Positions 25,272 to 33,388 of a stretch of 39,191 bases of DNA are shown piece by piece. Position 1 is the first letter of the stretch, and every line of letters starts with the position of its first letter. Origin of the DNA: JADJNW01 sp964517145. Lineage in GTDB: Bacteria > Bacteroidota > Bacteroidia > Chitinophagales > Saprospiraceae. Under the pieces are notes generated by a model. The model was not told where the DNA came from. It did no database searches and worked only from the letters and a program-made list of their open reading frames with translations. The stretch is from contig CAZFBN010000037.1 in NCBI GenBank assembly GCA_964517145.1, positions 1-39,191 on the forward strand. Reading direction: 5' to 3'. Made by a program: the position numbers and the translations under genes.

Positions 25272-25688
25272 ATGAAGTACCTTTTTCAGCTGCTCTTACT
25301 TTTCCTTGTTATCCAGGGTTTTGCGCAGCGCACCATTGGGGAGTCTGAAGATGCTCGCTTTCGCGCGCAGGTCAATCAAGATACTTTAGCTTTAAAAAAT
25401 TTGCTGGCGGATGATTTGATGTACATTCATTCCAATGCCCTTGCCGAAACCAAACAGGATTTTATCAACAGTGTAAAAACCGGCAACATTACGTATCAAT
25501 CTATGCAAACCGAAGGGCAGCGCAGCATCCGCATGTATGGTAAAGCTGGCGTCTGTAATGGCATTGTGCACGTCACTGGTTTGTTAAATGGCAATCCGTT
25601 CGACATTCGGTTGCGTTACACCGCTATTTATTTCAAACAAAAAGGTGGGTGGAAATTGGTGTCGTGGCAATCCACCAGAATCCCTTGA
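25272..25688 (+). CDS. DUF4440 / SnoaL-like secreted protein
   Basis: From the ATG at 25272 the product has 138 aa: a signal peptide (MKYLFQLLLLFLVIQGFAQ) and an NTF2-like fold segment with DTLALKNLLADDLMYIHSN, ETKQDFINSVKTGNI and a final YFKQKGGWKLVSWQSTR that closes the cone-shaped sheet. The upstream in-frame start at 25233 would put extra residues before a normal signal peptide and is disfavoured. Proteins of this kind are often periplasmic with unknown ligands. It stands alone and converges with the next gene. Confidence 0.85.
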   Translation: MKYLFQLLLLFLVIQGFAQRTIGESEDARFRAQVNQDTLALKNLLADDLMYIHSNALAETKQDFINSVKTGNITYQSMQTEGQRSIRMYGKAGVCNGIVHVTGLLNGNPFDIRLRYTAIYFKQKGGWKLVSWQSTRIP

Positions 25689-25759
25689 GCTTAATTGCCC
25701 CCGATGTTCGCTTCACTAGCGAAAATGGTGCGTCTTCCAAGACAAAGCGGGCAAGTATT

Positions 25760-26236
25760 TTAAACACGCCTCGTTTGCTGCGTATGTGGGGCAACTTCAT
25801 CGTACCAATGCACCCGACCCAAACCATTGCAGGTGGTGCATCGAATCATGCGTTGTGTATTATCATGCGTTTTTGGCAGACTTGGATTGGCATTTTCAAG
25901 ATCGAGTTTTTCATTTGTTTTAGCAAGTGATAATGATTTATAATATTCATAATAAGTGCCATCCGCAGCGCTTATTACCAAAATTGTATCTGTCAGATTA
26001 TCAATGATATAAGTGAAATTTGGCTTTCCTGCCCATGTAATAGAAATGCTTTGCTCGTCTTTATCATAAATGAATGTTCCTAACGTAACCGTTCCATTAT
26101 TATTTTCAGTAATAAAACCATTCTCAGCAAAGGCAAGCACAACGCTATTTGATCTAAACCATTCACCTTTAAGGGGTTGTGCGGTCAAATGTATGGCAAA
26201 TACAGCAAAAGTGACTATGAGAGCGATTGTTTTCAT
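25760..26236 (-). CDS. Hypothetical secreted protein with one CxxCxGxG motif
   Basis: The 158-aa product has a signal peptide (MKTIALIVTFAVFAIHLTAQ), a beta-rich middle (GEWFRSNSVVLAFAENGFITENN) resembling small secreted domains that compare expected and found values, and a polar C-terminus with a single CTTCNGLGRV, the zinc-binding half-unit known from DnaJ-type zinc fingers. DnaJ has four such repeats; one alone suggests zinc binding by dimerisation or a vestigial motif. Function is unknown. The gene is isolated on the - strand. Confidence 0.75.
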   Translation of the reverse strand: MKTIALIVTFAVFAIHLTAQPLKGEWFRSNSVVLAFAENGFITENNNGTVTLGTFIYDKDEQSISITWAGKPNFTYIIDNLTDTILVISAADGTYYEYYKSLSLAKTNEKLDLENANPSLPKTHDNTQRMIRCTTCNGLGRVHWYDEVAPHTQQTRRV

Positions 26237-26422
26237 TGAAATGGAATTTACATTTTATACAAAAATAAAGTAATTTATTTAGTAAATTCAAATTTGAAGA
26301 CTGATTATTATGCCGCACCACCAAATTTTTGTTGCAAATCACCTTTTTTTGAAAAAACGGGAATCTATTTTCGCTACAAATTGTTTTGCAAAAGCATTGA
26401 AATTAAACAAAAGGAATTGAAA

Positions 26423-26719
26423 ATGAAGCGATTGATTGAAGCGGCGATAGCAGAGCGACGAATTATCAGATTTGAATATAAAGGGCGATATCGCATCGGT
26501 GAGCCGCATGTATTGGGTACAAAAAATGGGAAAGATCAACTCCTGGTGTTTCAGTTGGCGGGTGATACGAATACGGAGGATTTACCGCAATGGCGTCGGG
26601 TAAATTTGGACGGCATTACCGATCTGGAAATTACAAAATATACATTTACTAATAAAAGGCATTTGGTTACCGGTAACCATTGCGGTTGGGACGAATTTTT
26701 AGCGGTCGCGCAGGTTTAG
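26423..26719 (+). CDS. WYL-like domain protein (short)
   Basis: The preferred ATG at 26423 has a Shine-Dalgarno-like aaggaa 10 bases upstream and gives 98 aa; the longer frame to 26294 adds unlikely Cys-rich sequence. IEAAIAERRIIRFEYKGRYRIGEPHVLG and a later WRRVNLDGITDLEI follow the WYL pattern of a small Sm-like beta barrel that senses ligands, here without a DNA-binding domain. Such stand-alone short forms are known as hypothetical proteins; the role is unknown. A palindromic aaatttcctaaagc/gctttaggaaat structure follows the stop at about 26720-26752 and may terminate transcription. Confidence 0.75.
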   Translation: MKRLIEAAIAERRIIRFEYKGRYRIGEPHVLGTKNGKDQLLVFQLAGDTNTEDLPQWRRVNLDGITDLEITKYTFTNKRHLVTGNHCGWDEFLAVAQV

Positions 26720-26765
26720 AAGCTTTAGGAAATCTTCGAAATTTCCTAAAGCTGTTGTTTTAAGC
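26720..26765. terminator. Hairpin between convergent WYL-like and PhnA genes
   Basis: The words gctttaggaaatcttcgaaatttcctaaagc form a near-perfect stem of about 13 bp with a tcttcga-type loop, placed between two convergent genes and followed by T-rich sequence, so it likely acts as a shared terminator. Confidence 0.7.
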
Positions 26766-26969
26766 TTTTTTCAAAAAAGCAGCTTTCAATACCATTACAC
26801 TGCCTTCTACTTTGCCCTCCACCTCTTCTTCGTCATCTGTCAGGCGAATGTTTTTCACTTTCGTACCTCTTTTGATAATGGTCGAAGAACCTTTTACTTT
26901 CAAATCTTTAATAACGGTGACTGCGTCGCCTTCTTTTAGCACATTGCCATTGGCGTCTTTGACTTCCAT
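26760..26969 (-). CDS. PhnA-domain protein (alkylphosphonate utilisation operon protein family)
   Basis: From the ATG at 26969 the 69-aa product reads VKDANGNVLKEGDAVTVIKDLKVKG, then IIKRGTKVKNIRLTDDEEEVEG, which is the PhnA C-terminal domain. The zinc-ribbon half seen in longer family members is missing, as is common for the short Bacteroidota form. Despite the name, no phosphonate role is shown for the family. The start at 27005 would add a non-conserved leader. The downstream end abuts a hairpin terminator. Confidence 0.85.
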   Translation of the reverse strand: MEVKDANGNVLKEGDAVTVIKDLKVKGSSTIIKRGTKVKNIRLTDDEEEVEGKVEGSVMVLKAAFLKKA

Positions 26970-27034
26970 GTTTTTTGTTTTATAAACGAATAAATTTGAC
27001 TGCAAAAGTAGCGTAATTAAGATGCTTTACTCGC

Positions 27035-27322
27035 CTATTTTCTGAAAATAAATAAAAAGCCGATGCCAAATAAAATAGCAGGTAATAAAGAGGTAATGTA
27101 TGCCCAGGAAGTATGCTGCTGGCTCCAAAATCGCCAACCCAATAGGATACAAATAATCACAAAAATGGGATACGCCAAGAGAATCACCAAGATTATGTAC
27201 GGCATGGTTTGCTTGGTCGAATCCGGCGCATCGAACAGCATTGGTAAAAACATTGTCATTACCGCCCAAGGAATTAGTGTCAAGCAACTCAGCATCTGCG
27301 CCAGAATAAGTAATAATTTCAT
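27035..27322 (-). CDS. Small hypothetical membrane protein
   Basis: The 95-aa product has three hydrophobic helices (roughly 2-28, 41-64 and 73-92) and a short loop DAPDSTKQTMP. No family is recognised. It follows the HxlR regulator gene by only 6 bp and shares its strand, so the two are probably co-transcribed. Confidence 0.75.
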   Translation of the reverse strand: MKLLLILAQMLSCLTLIPWAVMTMFLPMLFDAPDSTKQTMPYIILVILLAYPIFVIICILLGWRFWSQQHTSWAYITSLLPAILFGIGFLFIFRK

Positions 27323-27328
27323 GGTATT

Positions 27329-27679
27329 TTAATGATTGCTTTGCATAATCGTTGCGCGATGATACAAACCCCAGTCGCGCAGGGCAACAATTACCGGCTT
27401 GAGCGTTTGCCCGTGAGGTGTTAAAGTATATTCTACTTTTCTAAAATCTTCATCGGCAATGCTGCGGTGCACCAATTGATTTGCTTCGAGTTCCTTCAAT
27501 TCTTTAGAAAGTGTTCGGGGCGCAATGCCCGTCAGATAACGTTCCAGTGTTCCAAATGTATTTGCCTGAAAAGTGAGCGCGTACAAAATTGCTACCCGCC
27601 ATTTCCCCTGCAACACATAAAGTGCGTCATTGATGGGTAAAATGGAAGCTTTGCACTCCGCTTGTTGTTGATCCGCCAT
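27329..27679 (-). CDS. HxlR family transcriptional regulator
   Basis: The 116-aa product is a winged-helix HxlR protein: an N-terminal Cys (QQAECKASILPINDALYVL), GKWRVAILYAL, RTLSKELKELEANQLVHRS and VEYTLTPHGQTLKPV follow the family consensus. Members respond to quinones, aldehydes or oxidants, often through a conserved Cys like the one near residue 9. The divergent neighbour is a quinol-monooxygenase-like protein. An inverted repeat in the shared spacer is a likely autoregulatory operator. Confidence 0.93.
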   Translation of the reverse strand: MADQQQAECKASILPINDALYVLQGKWRVAILYALTFQANTFGTLERYLTGIAPRTLSKELKELEANQLVHRSIADEDFRKVEYTLTPHGQTLKPVIVALRDWGLYHRATIMQSNH

Positions 27680-27713
27680 TGCATCTCTTTTTTTGAAAGG
27701 CTCAATTTAAAAA

Positions 27714-27729
27714 CTATACTTTAGTGTAG
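27714..27729. promoter_or_regulatory. Candidate HxlR operator
   Basis: The inverted repeat ctatact-tt-agtgtag (6 of 7 arm positions match) lies between the divergent HxlR and YgiN-like genes, 35 bp before the regulator start. Operators of HxlR regulators usually have this kind of short AT-rich dyad in the same place. Not tested. Confidence 0.5.
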
Positions 27730-27756
27730 CAATATTAAGCAGATTGTTATAAAACT

Positions 27757-27764
27757 TATTTTTG
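27757..27764 (+). promoter_or_regulatory. Candidate -7 element of the YgiN-like gene
   Basis: TATTTTTG is an exact match to TAnnTTTG, 15 bp before the ATG at 27779. No TTTG lies at the proper -33 distance, so the promoter would depend on other contacts. Confidence 0.35.
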
Positions 27765-27778
27765 TAAAAAAATTAAAG

Positions 27779-28078
27779 ATGGTTATTACATATGTGCATG
27801 TAAGCGTAGCTTCCGAAAATGTAGCCGCATTTGAAGCGAACATCCGCCAGATTACCGAAGCTGCCATGCAACTACCCGGCTGCCTGACTTCTGAATGGTA
27901 CCGCGACCCCATACAGGAGAATCATTACACCATGTACGGCGAATTTGACTCGGAAGAAGCCTTTGCCCATTATCGTAAATCGCCGGTAGTGGAGATGATT
28001 GGTCGCTTGCTGCTGCCAATTTTGTTGGAAAAGCCCGGATTTAAACATTTTCGGGCGGAAGTGTTTGAGCAGGGATAG
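27779..28078 (+). CDS. Antibiotic biosynthesis monooxygenase domain protein (YgiN-like)
   Basis: The 99-aa product is a dimeric alpha/beta-barrel ABM protein: VHVSVASENVAAFEANIRQITEAA, LPGCLTSEWYRDP, HYTMYGEFDSEEAFAHYRKSP. Family members oxidise quinols or polyketide phenols without cofactors. The divergent HxlR gene and its operator suggest induction by quinone-like stress. Activity of this protein is inferred only from the family. Confidence 0.9.
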   Translation: MVITYVHVSVASENVAAFEANIRQITEAAMQLPGCLTSEWYRDPIQENHYTMYGEFDSEEAFAHYRKSPVVEMIGRLLLPILLEKPGFKHFRAEVFEQG

Positions 28079-28117
28079 GTTGATGTAAAGCATAAACTAA
28101 ACAATGAAATGCTAAAG

Positions 28118-28798
28118 TCATCTGAATTCCCAACGAGCAAATACACCATAATTATCCTGGAATCTTTTTCGGGGTCCAAACTGATCCAAATTGGCACCAA
28201 GCCCAAAGATGAAAGCATTTCTTTTCAATCCACCGCGTAAATAGAGGTAACTCCGATTGTGCGAACCCTCTGCCAAACTATGATTGTAAATAAATTGTAC
28301 ACGGGTGTAAATAGCCCATTTTTCATTAATCGGTGGTTTATATTCGTATAATCCAAATAGTTTAACATCCTGATCTTCATTGAGGAAGAAGGATAATACC
28401 GACACAGCTAAAAACTGCCGGGAAGCAAAATTATATTGCGGACCCACAATCGGCGCAAAGCCTCCTTCGGAATTAATATCCGTGCCCGCCATCACGCCAA
28501 ATCCTTTACCCAGATCATAACTGAGCTGCACCGGAATGGTGATGCTATTCTGAGCAGCTTCTTCATTAAAGTTGTAATCGGCGCTGTAAGTAGCAACTGT
28601 AAAAAATCCGAATCGGCTATTGGCGGAAAATTTCTTTTTAACAACCAACTGAAAATACAATTGCTTATTCCCAAAAAACATTTCGATGGGAAGGGGCGGC
28701 TCCGGTGCCTGGGCGAACAGAATGATATGCGATGTAAAAAAACAGAGTAATACCGGAGTGATATGTTTAATAAAATAAGGTAAAGTATTCACAATCAA
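28118..28798 (-). CDS. Hypothetical exported protein, beta-barrel-like
   Basis: The 226-aa product has a signal peptide ending near HIILFAQA and alternating hydrophobic segments rich in Tyr/Phe (YFQLVVKKKFSANSRFGFFTVATY, GLGANLDQFGPRKRF), ending in FARWEFR. This resembles an outer-membrane or periplasmic beta barrel of the kind common as conserved hypothetical in Bacteroidota. No family is recognised. It shares strand with the Crp/Fnr gene upstream (84-bp gap). Confidence 0.75.
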   Translation of the reverse strand: MIVNTLPYFIKHITPVLLCFFTSHIILFAQAPEPPLPIEMFFGNKQLYFQLVVKKKFSANSRFGFFTVATYSADYNFNEEAAQNSITIPVQLSYDLGKGFGVMAGTDINSEGGFAPIVGPQYNFASRQFLAVSVLSFFLNEDQDVKLFGLYEYKPPINEKWAIYTRVQFIYNHSLAEGSHNRSYLYLRGGLKRNAFIFGLGANLDQFGPRKRFQDNYGVFARWEFR

Positions 28799-28882
28799 TA
28801 GCTTTGTTTATAGTACAAAGCTAAGGGGATTGAAATTGCAAAACATTGCCCTATCGCAAGATTTTGATTTACAAGCAAATAA

Positions 28883-29452
28883 TTACAATTCCGATTTAAG
28901 CCTGCTCAAGGTGTAAGGCGTAACGCCGAGATAGGAGGCAATAACTTTACTCGATAATCGGTTCAGAATGTTGGGTTGGTATGCCAGCAGCCATTTCAAT
29001 CGTTCCAAAGCGCTCTGCCCTTGCAAATCATAAATGCGCTTTTGCGAAGTGATATAAGCCATTTCCAAAATATCGCGATAAACCAAATTCACAGCGGGCA
29101 CAGTGTTTACCAAATGATAAAAATCATGCCTAGAAATAATCAGCAATTCCGATTTTTCTACCGCCTGAATGGATTCAAAAGAAGGTGTTTGCTCAATCAA
29201 ACTGGTTAATGCCGTGCCGAATTTCCCTTCAAATGCAAAATACCGCGTTGATTCCTGCGCCTCTTGATTGGTTGTGTAAAATCGAATACAACCTTTATTT
29301 ACAAAAAAATTAAACCTGCAAACATCCCCTTCCATCAGTAAAAACGCATGCTTCTTTACTTTTTTCAGTTTGAAATAAGGACTAAATGAAGTAAATGTTT
29401 TTTCGTCAATGCCGGTTTTTATTTTAAAATATTGGTAAAGAAGTTCATACAT
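28883..29452 (-). CDS. Crp/Fnr family transcriptional regulator
   Basis: The 189-aa product has an N-terminal cyclic-nucleotide-binding-like barrel (KKVKKHAFLLMEGDVCRFNFFVNKGCIRFY) and a short C-terminal winged helix with SSKVIASYLGVTPYTLSRL as recognition region. Such regulators are common in Bacteroidota and mostly uncharacterised; no Fe-S cysteine pattern of FNR is present. It may control the downstream exported protein. Confidence 0.9.
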   Translation of the reverse strand: MYELLYQYFKIKTGIDEKTFTSFSPYFKLKKVKKHAFLLMEGDVCRFNFFVNKGCIRFYTTNQEAQESTRYFAFEGKFGTALTSLIEQTPSFESIQAVEKSELLIISRHDFYHLVNTVPAVNLVYRDILEMAYITSQKRIYDLQGQSALERLKWLLAYQPNILNRLSSKVIASYLGVTPYTLSRLKSEL

Positions 29453-29492
29453 ATTGCTGGGTTTATTTATAAATTATGTAAATATAACAATT

Positions 29493-29642
29493 ACTTTGCA
29501 TTAACCCCCAACAACTTCTTTTCAAAGAACTCCAAGAAGAAGTGGCAACTCGACAAATTTCTTCGGCAACGATTTCAACTTTGAAAAAGTTTCGGAAAAA
29601 TTTGGAATTGCCAAAGACGACTTTTTAAATGCCCTTGCTTAA
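29493..29642 (+). pseudogene. Possible C-terminal gene remnant
   Basis: On the + strand, one frame reads PQQLLFKELQEEVATRQ and then, after a one-base shift, another reads FFGNDFNFEKVSEKFGIAK up to a TAA overlapping the xylanase stop. Both stretches look protein-like, have no start codon and sit in a region that codes for nothing else. It is likely a decayed 3' gene end, but the family is unknown and chance is possible. Confidence 0.3.
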
Positions 29643-30706
29643 AATTTTACCACTTCCCAATATGCCTTTTTCGGCTGATAATTCTGATCGAATAATAATG
29701 GATAATCTTTGCGCCCCGGCACCGGAAAATTGTCGAGCCACGAGCCTTTATCTGATAAATTCCAGAATGTTACACTTGTTATTTTTCCTTTATGTTTTCT
29801 GAATACATCAAAGAGCATTTTATAATGTGCGGCTTGCTTATCATTCATTTCAGCCGTAAATTCACTTTTATCGGTTGTTTTTTTGTCGCGGCGCTCGTGC
29901 TCTTTCGGATAGACTGAAACGTCCACTTCCGTCACATGCACTTGCAAACCTAAATTTGCAAATTTTGTAATGGATTCCTCCAGTTCCTGCGCCGTCGGTT
30001 CATAAATCGACCAATGCCCTTGCAAACCCACGCCGTGAATCGGCACGCCTTTCTCTTTTAATCCTTTTACAATTTTGTAAATATTTTCTCTTTTAACGGC
30101 ATTCTCTGTATTATAATCATTATAAAATAATAAAGCATTTGGATCGGCGGCATGCGCGTATTCAAAGGCTTTTTGGATGTATTCCGGTCCGATGATTTCA
30201 TAAAATTTTGATTTGCGATATAGTTCGCCATCATCCGGCACGGCTTCATTTACTACATCCCAGGCATAAATTTTACCTTTGTAACGCCCTACTACATCGT
30301 CAATATGCTGCTTCAAACGAGCCAGCAAAACTTCCTTACTCACCTGATTACCCGTCGAATCTGTAAAAAACCAACGTGGCGTCTGGTTGTGCCAGCACAA
30401 AGTATGTCCGCGCACTTTTAAACCATTTTTCACTGCAAAATCTACAATTTTATCCGCTGGTGCCCAATTATATCGGTTTTCTTCAGGATGAATCGGTCCC
30501 ATTTTCATAGCATTTTCAGGCGTCATGCTGCTGAATTGAGCTAAAATCAGCGCCGATTCTGGTCCCTCGTCCATCATTCTGGGATGTACCGCCACGCCAA
30601 TCGGAAAGTAATCTTTGTAATAATCTTTTAATCCTTTTGTATTCTGTGCAAATGTAACTCCTACTAAATAAAAGGATAAAAAGGCAGTTAAAAAGATGTT
30701 TTTCAT
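29639..30706 (-). CDS. Endo-1,4-beta-xylanase, GH10
   Basis: The 355-aa product has a signal peptide (cleaved near TFAQ, residue 21) and a single GH10 catalytic domain: MTPENAMKMG, VRGHTLCWHNQTPRWFF, YAWDVVNEAVPDDG with acid/base Glu 154, GVGLQGHW and VHVTEVDVS with nucleophile Glu 260. GH10 enzymes cut beta-1,4-xylan internally. It has no carbohydrate-binding module and no T9SS domain, so it is periplasmic or simply secreted. No SusC/SusD pair lies in the window. Confidence 0.96.
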   Translation of the reverse strand: MKNIFLTAFLSFYLVGVTFAQNTKGLKDYYKDYFPIGVAVHPRMMDEGPESALILAQFSSMTPENAMKMGPIHPEENRYNWAPADKIVDFAVKNGLKVRGHTLCWHNQTPRWFFTDSTGNQVSKEVLLARLKQHIDDVVGRYKGKIYAWDVVNEAVPDDGELYRKSKFYEIIGPEYIQKAFEYAHAADPNALLFYNDYNTENAVKRENIYKIVKGLKEKGVPIHGVGLQGHWSIYEPTAQELEESITKFANLGLQVHVTEVDVSVYPKEHERRDKKTTDKSEFTAEMNDKQAAHYKMLFDVFRKHKGKITSVTFWNLSDKGSWLDNFPVPGRKDYPLLFDQNYQPKKAYWEVVKF

Positions 30707-30882
30707 GATTGCTTTTTTTATTAATTTGCGCTAAATTGATTATCAGAAAATTATAAAATTCCAACGACCGGCACAAACACCCAATATCATTATTTTAGAC
30801 TCATTTTTTTAACCCAAATGTAATCGAATTGATTTTCAGTTGTTTATATAGATGTAATGCTATTGCCAATTGCATGTCATCG

Positions 30883-31788
30883 TTAATCACGCATCATTTC
30901 GTATAACATTCCTTCTTTCAATGCGAATGCAGATATAATAATTTGCTGCGTTCTTGCTGTTTTTATTACATGATCTACTAAAATGAGCGCTACGACGATC
31001 ATATCGGCGCGGATGCTGGGCATGCCTTCCAGATTGAGGCGCTCTTGTAAAGTCATCTTTACTACTTTATCATAAAAATCGGGAAAAGCATTCGCATTTA
31101 GATAAGAATGATGCGGGTGCATTTTGTTTTTTACTAAAATATTTTCTAATACATCAAAAGTACCGGAAGCACCTACCAGGGTATGCGTTGGGTACTGCGC
31201 AAGTGCCGCTTGAAGCGGTGTTAATTTTTCTTCTAAAAATTGCTGGACAGCCTGTACTTCCTGCGTGGCAATTGGATCGCTGTGGTGGAAATTTTTCAAC
31301 AAAATAGCTACTCCAATGGGAAAACTTTGCGCCCAATACACTTGATTTTTATCAGCAATAATGAATTCCACGCTGCCGCCGCCAATGTCCATGATAAGCC
31401 AACGCTCGTCTTGAAAAGGGACAGCTTGAAGGACGCCTTTGTGAATCAAATCCGCTTCCCGATTGCCATCTATCAATTGGACTTCAATACCTATATTTTC
31501 TTTTATTTGTTCAATAAATTCCTGCCCGTTGCTCGCAGTGCGGAGTGCGGCTGTACCAAAGGCGCGTAAATTTGTAACTGCTTGTTCGTCAAGTGTTTGT
31601 TTGAATAATTGCATCACCTGCAAACCTCTTTCAAAAGGCGCTGCGCCAATGGTTTGGATGCCTTCTTCCGCCAGTTTTACAAAATGCTGTTTGCGATATA
31701 ATTCCTGAAAAGTGCCGTCGCCATTGGCTTCTACGATGAGCAGGTGAAACGTGTTCGTGCCAAGGTCAATCACGCCGTATTTTTTCAT
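30883..31788 (-). CDS. Ppx/GppA family phosphatase
   Basis: The 301-aa product has the actin-like ATPase fold of exopolyphosphatase and pppGpp phosphatase: GVIDLGTNTFHLLIVE near the N-terminus (phosphate loop 1), AFGTAALRTASNG and LIMDIGGGSVEFII (phosphate loop 2), then VGASGTFDVLEN. It is the short two-domain form typical of Bacteroidota, without the C-terminal HD domain of E. coli Ppx. It may act on polyphosphate or (p)ppGpp; the sequence does not decide. Confidence 0.94.
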   Translation of the reverse strand: MKKYGVIDLGTNTFHLLIVEANGDGTFQELYRKQHFVKLAEEGIQTIGAAPFERGLQVMQLFKQTLDEQAVTNLRAFGTAALRTASNGQEFIEQIKENIGIEVQLIDGNREADLIHKGVLQAVPFQDERWLIMDIGGGSVEFIIADKNQVYWAQSFPIGVAILLKNFHHSDPIATQEVQAVQQFLEEKLTPLQAALAQYPTHTLVGASGTFDVLENILVKNKMHPHHSYLNANAFPDFYDKVVKMTLQERLNLEGMPSIRADMIVVALILVDHVIKTARTQQIIISAFALKEGMLYEMMRD

Positions 31789-31873
31789 GTAATATTGTTA
31801 TTTATTATTTATTATTGGGAAAACTATATTTACTTGCAGTAAGAGCCCAACTAATAAATAACAAGCAGCTCCT

Positions 31874-32332
31874 TTACTTCCGTTTTTCCATATCCGCTAC
31901 CAGGTCCTCGGTTTCGCGCATGAGGTCTTCCCATTCTCGGCGGATCTCCGTTTGGCGGGCTTTTTCGGAGCCTTCGTAAGAAGAGGGTTGGTCAATTGTA
32001 TTTTCCAATTTTTGCCTTTCTCGCTCCAAGCGGTCGAGTCGCGCAATCAAATCCTTGTTATCTTCAATGGTTTTGGCATGTCCACGCAGCTTATCATATA
32101 AATTTCCCACATTGTCCACCGCTTCATTATATTTACCTTCGTCAAATTTTTTCTTTTCGCTGCGCAATAAGCCAAATGCTTCTTTGCCAAAAGACCACAC
32201 GGCTTTGCCCGCTTCTTTGGCGGTGTTGAACACTTTTTTAGACTGCTCTTTTTCCTCTGGCGTACCAAAGAAATAGTTATATGCAACAATGCCCACAATG
32301 AGCAACAGGGCTATTTTGATTAGAAATTTCAT
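31874..32332 (-). CDS. Hypothetical membrane-anchored coiled-coil protein
   Basis: The 152-aa product has one N-terminal membrane helix (KIALLLIVGIVAYNYFF) and a strongly charged, probably coiled-coil remainder (KKKFDEGKYNEAVDNV; LDRLERERQKLENTIDQ; LMRETEDLVADMEKRK). No family is recognised. It lies 86 bp upstream of the Ppx/GppA gene on the same strand. It may be an inner-membrane scaffold or stress protein. Confidence 0.75.
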   Translation of the reverse strand: MKFLIKIALLLIVGIVAYNYFFGTPEEKEQSKKVFNTAKEAGKAVWSFGKEAFGLLRSEKKKFDEGKYNEAVDNVGNLYDKLRGHAKTIEDNKDLIARLDRLERERQKLENTIDQPSSYEGSEKARQTEIRREWEDLMRETEDLVADMEKRK

Positions 32333-32438
32333 ATTTATTTATTTAAAATTTGGCTGTCATATAAAAGATAATCGGACAATTGTACCTTTTAAACGCAAAG
32401 ATAGCATTAAAAATTCCATTACGTGTGCTACTAATTTT

Positions 32439-33176
32439 TCAATTTTCCTTTTCTAATAAAATAAGCAACTGAACAATATCATAATGATCGTTGAGGTCTA
32501 ATTTATTTTGCTGAACGATTTGTTGCACCTTTGCCGCTTTATCAGATAATACTTTTTCTATTTCTTTCTTTTTTAATTTTATTTTTTCAAAAGGCTTACC
32601 CGGCGCACTGAGCCAGTAATTTTCTTCTGTTAAAAATTCATCATACGTATTGCCAGAATTATACGCTCCTTGATAATTCGCTTTTTTAAAAGTTTTGGTA
32701 ATGGATTTGAACAAACGATACTGACCATTGTGCAGGTTGCCATAAAACTTGAGCCGCACACTGTTGATGCCCTCCACTTCTTTTTCAGACAGCACAATCC
32801 ATTTAGAAGGTTGATCGGGTAAGGTTTTAAATTGTAAAGCCTTGACATTATTGGCAGTCACTTCTCCCAGCGAGCCGTTGCTGAGTTGCACCAGGAGCGT
32901 ATTTTTGATCAAATCCACGTTGATTTTAAATGGTGTGCTAAACGTGTCTTGTTTAGTGAATTGAATTGAACCATATTCAAAGTCTGAAAATAAAAACGGC
33001 GAGCCTTTAACGCCCTGGTAACGGTTGTCAAAGCCCAGTGCGCCGGAGCTGAGTGGCGTCAAATTGCCCAAAGCGCGCAGGTTTTGCTCAGGATCAAAGC
33101 CTTGGTTGTTGCTTGGTGTCTGTGCTGTGACGAGGATTGTCAGAAATAACAAAAGGATTGTATAGCATATTTTCAT
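32439..33176 (-). CDS. Hypothetical exported protein
   Basis: The 245-aa product has a signal peptide (MKICYTILLLFLTILVTAQ) and a mixed alpha/beta body: NLTPLSSGALGFDNRYQGVKG, TPFKINVDLIKNTLLVQLSNG, ending in charged helices (EKIKLKKKEIEKVLSDKAAKV). The pattern resembles small exported proteins of unknown function common in this phylum. It shares strand with the next two genes, separated by 106 bp. Confidence 0.75.
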   Translation of the reverse strand: MKICYTILLLFLTILVTAQTPSNNQGFDPEQNLRALGNLTPLSSGALGFDNRYQGVKGSPFLFSDFEYGSIQFTKQDTFSTPFKINVDLIKNTLLVQLSNGSLGEVTANNVKALQFKTLPDQPSKWIVLSEKEVEGINSVRLKFYGNLHNGQYRLFKSITKTFKKANYQGAYNSGNTYDEFLTEENYWLSAPGKPFEKIKLKKKEIEKVLSDKAAKVQQIVQQNKLDLNDHYDIVQLLILLEKEN

Positions 33177-33388
33177 AATAAATAAATTAAAGGTTGACGA
33201 ATCGCTTCCTCCAAAAATACAAATGCTCGCTAAATTTTTCTTTTAAAAAATGTTAAGCACCTACTTCCTGCTTCTTTTTGGCGTATTTTCTCTAATTTCG
33301 CAGCTTCTTTCTGAGGCGTAGCAGGCATTTGCCGGAACTTTTTTGCCTTTAAAAATAGTAATAATTTTTAAACATTGATTGATTAGTT
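33177..33388. other. Divergent spacer before leuS
   Basis: The 212 bases between the divergent exported-protein gene and leuS hold no ORF. No T-box-like or other recognised leader was found, although an aminoacyl-tRNA synthetase gene follows. Confidence 0.4.

Noticed and set aside
25649..25930. 93-codon + strand frame after the DUF4440 gene
   Set aside because: It overlaps the end of the DUF4440 gene and runs antisense to the secreted CxxCxGxG protein; no motif.
26294..26422. N-terminal extension of the WYL-like protein
   Set aside because: The extension is unlike the family, and ATG 26423 has a Shine-Dalgarno-like aaggaa upstream.
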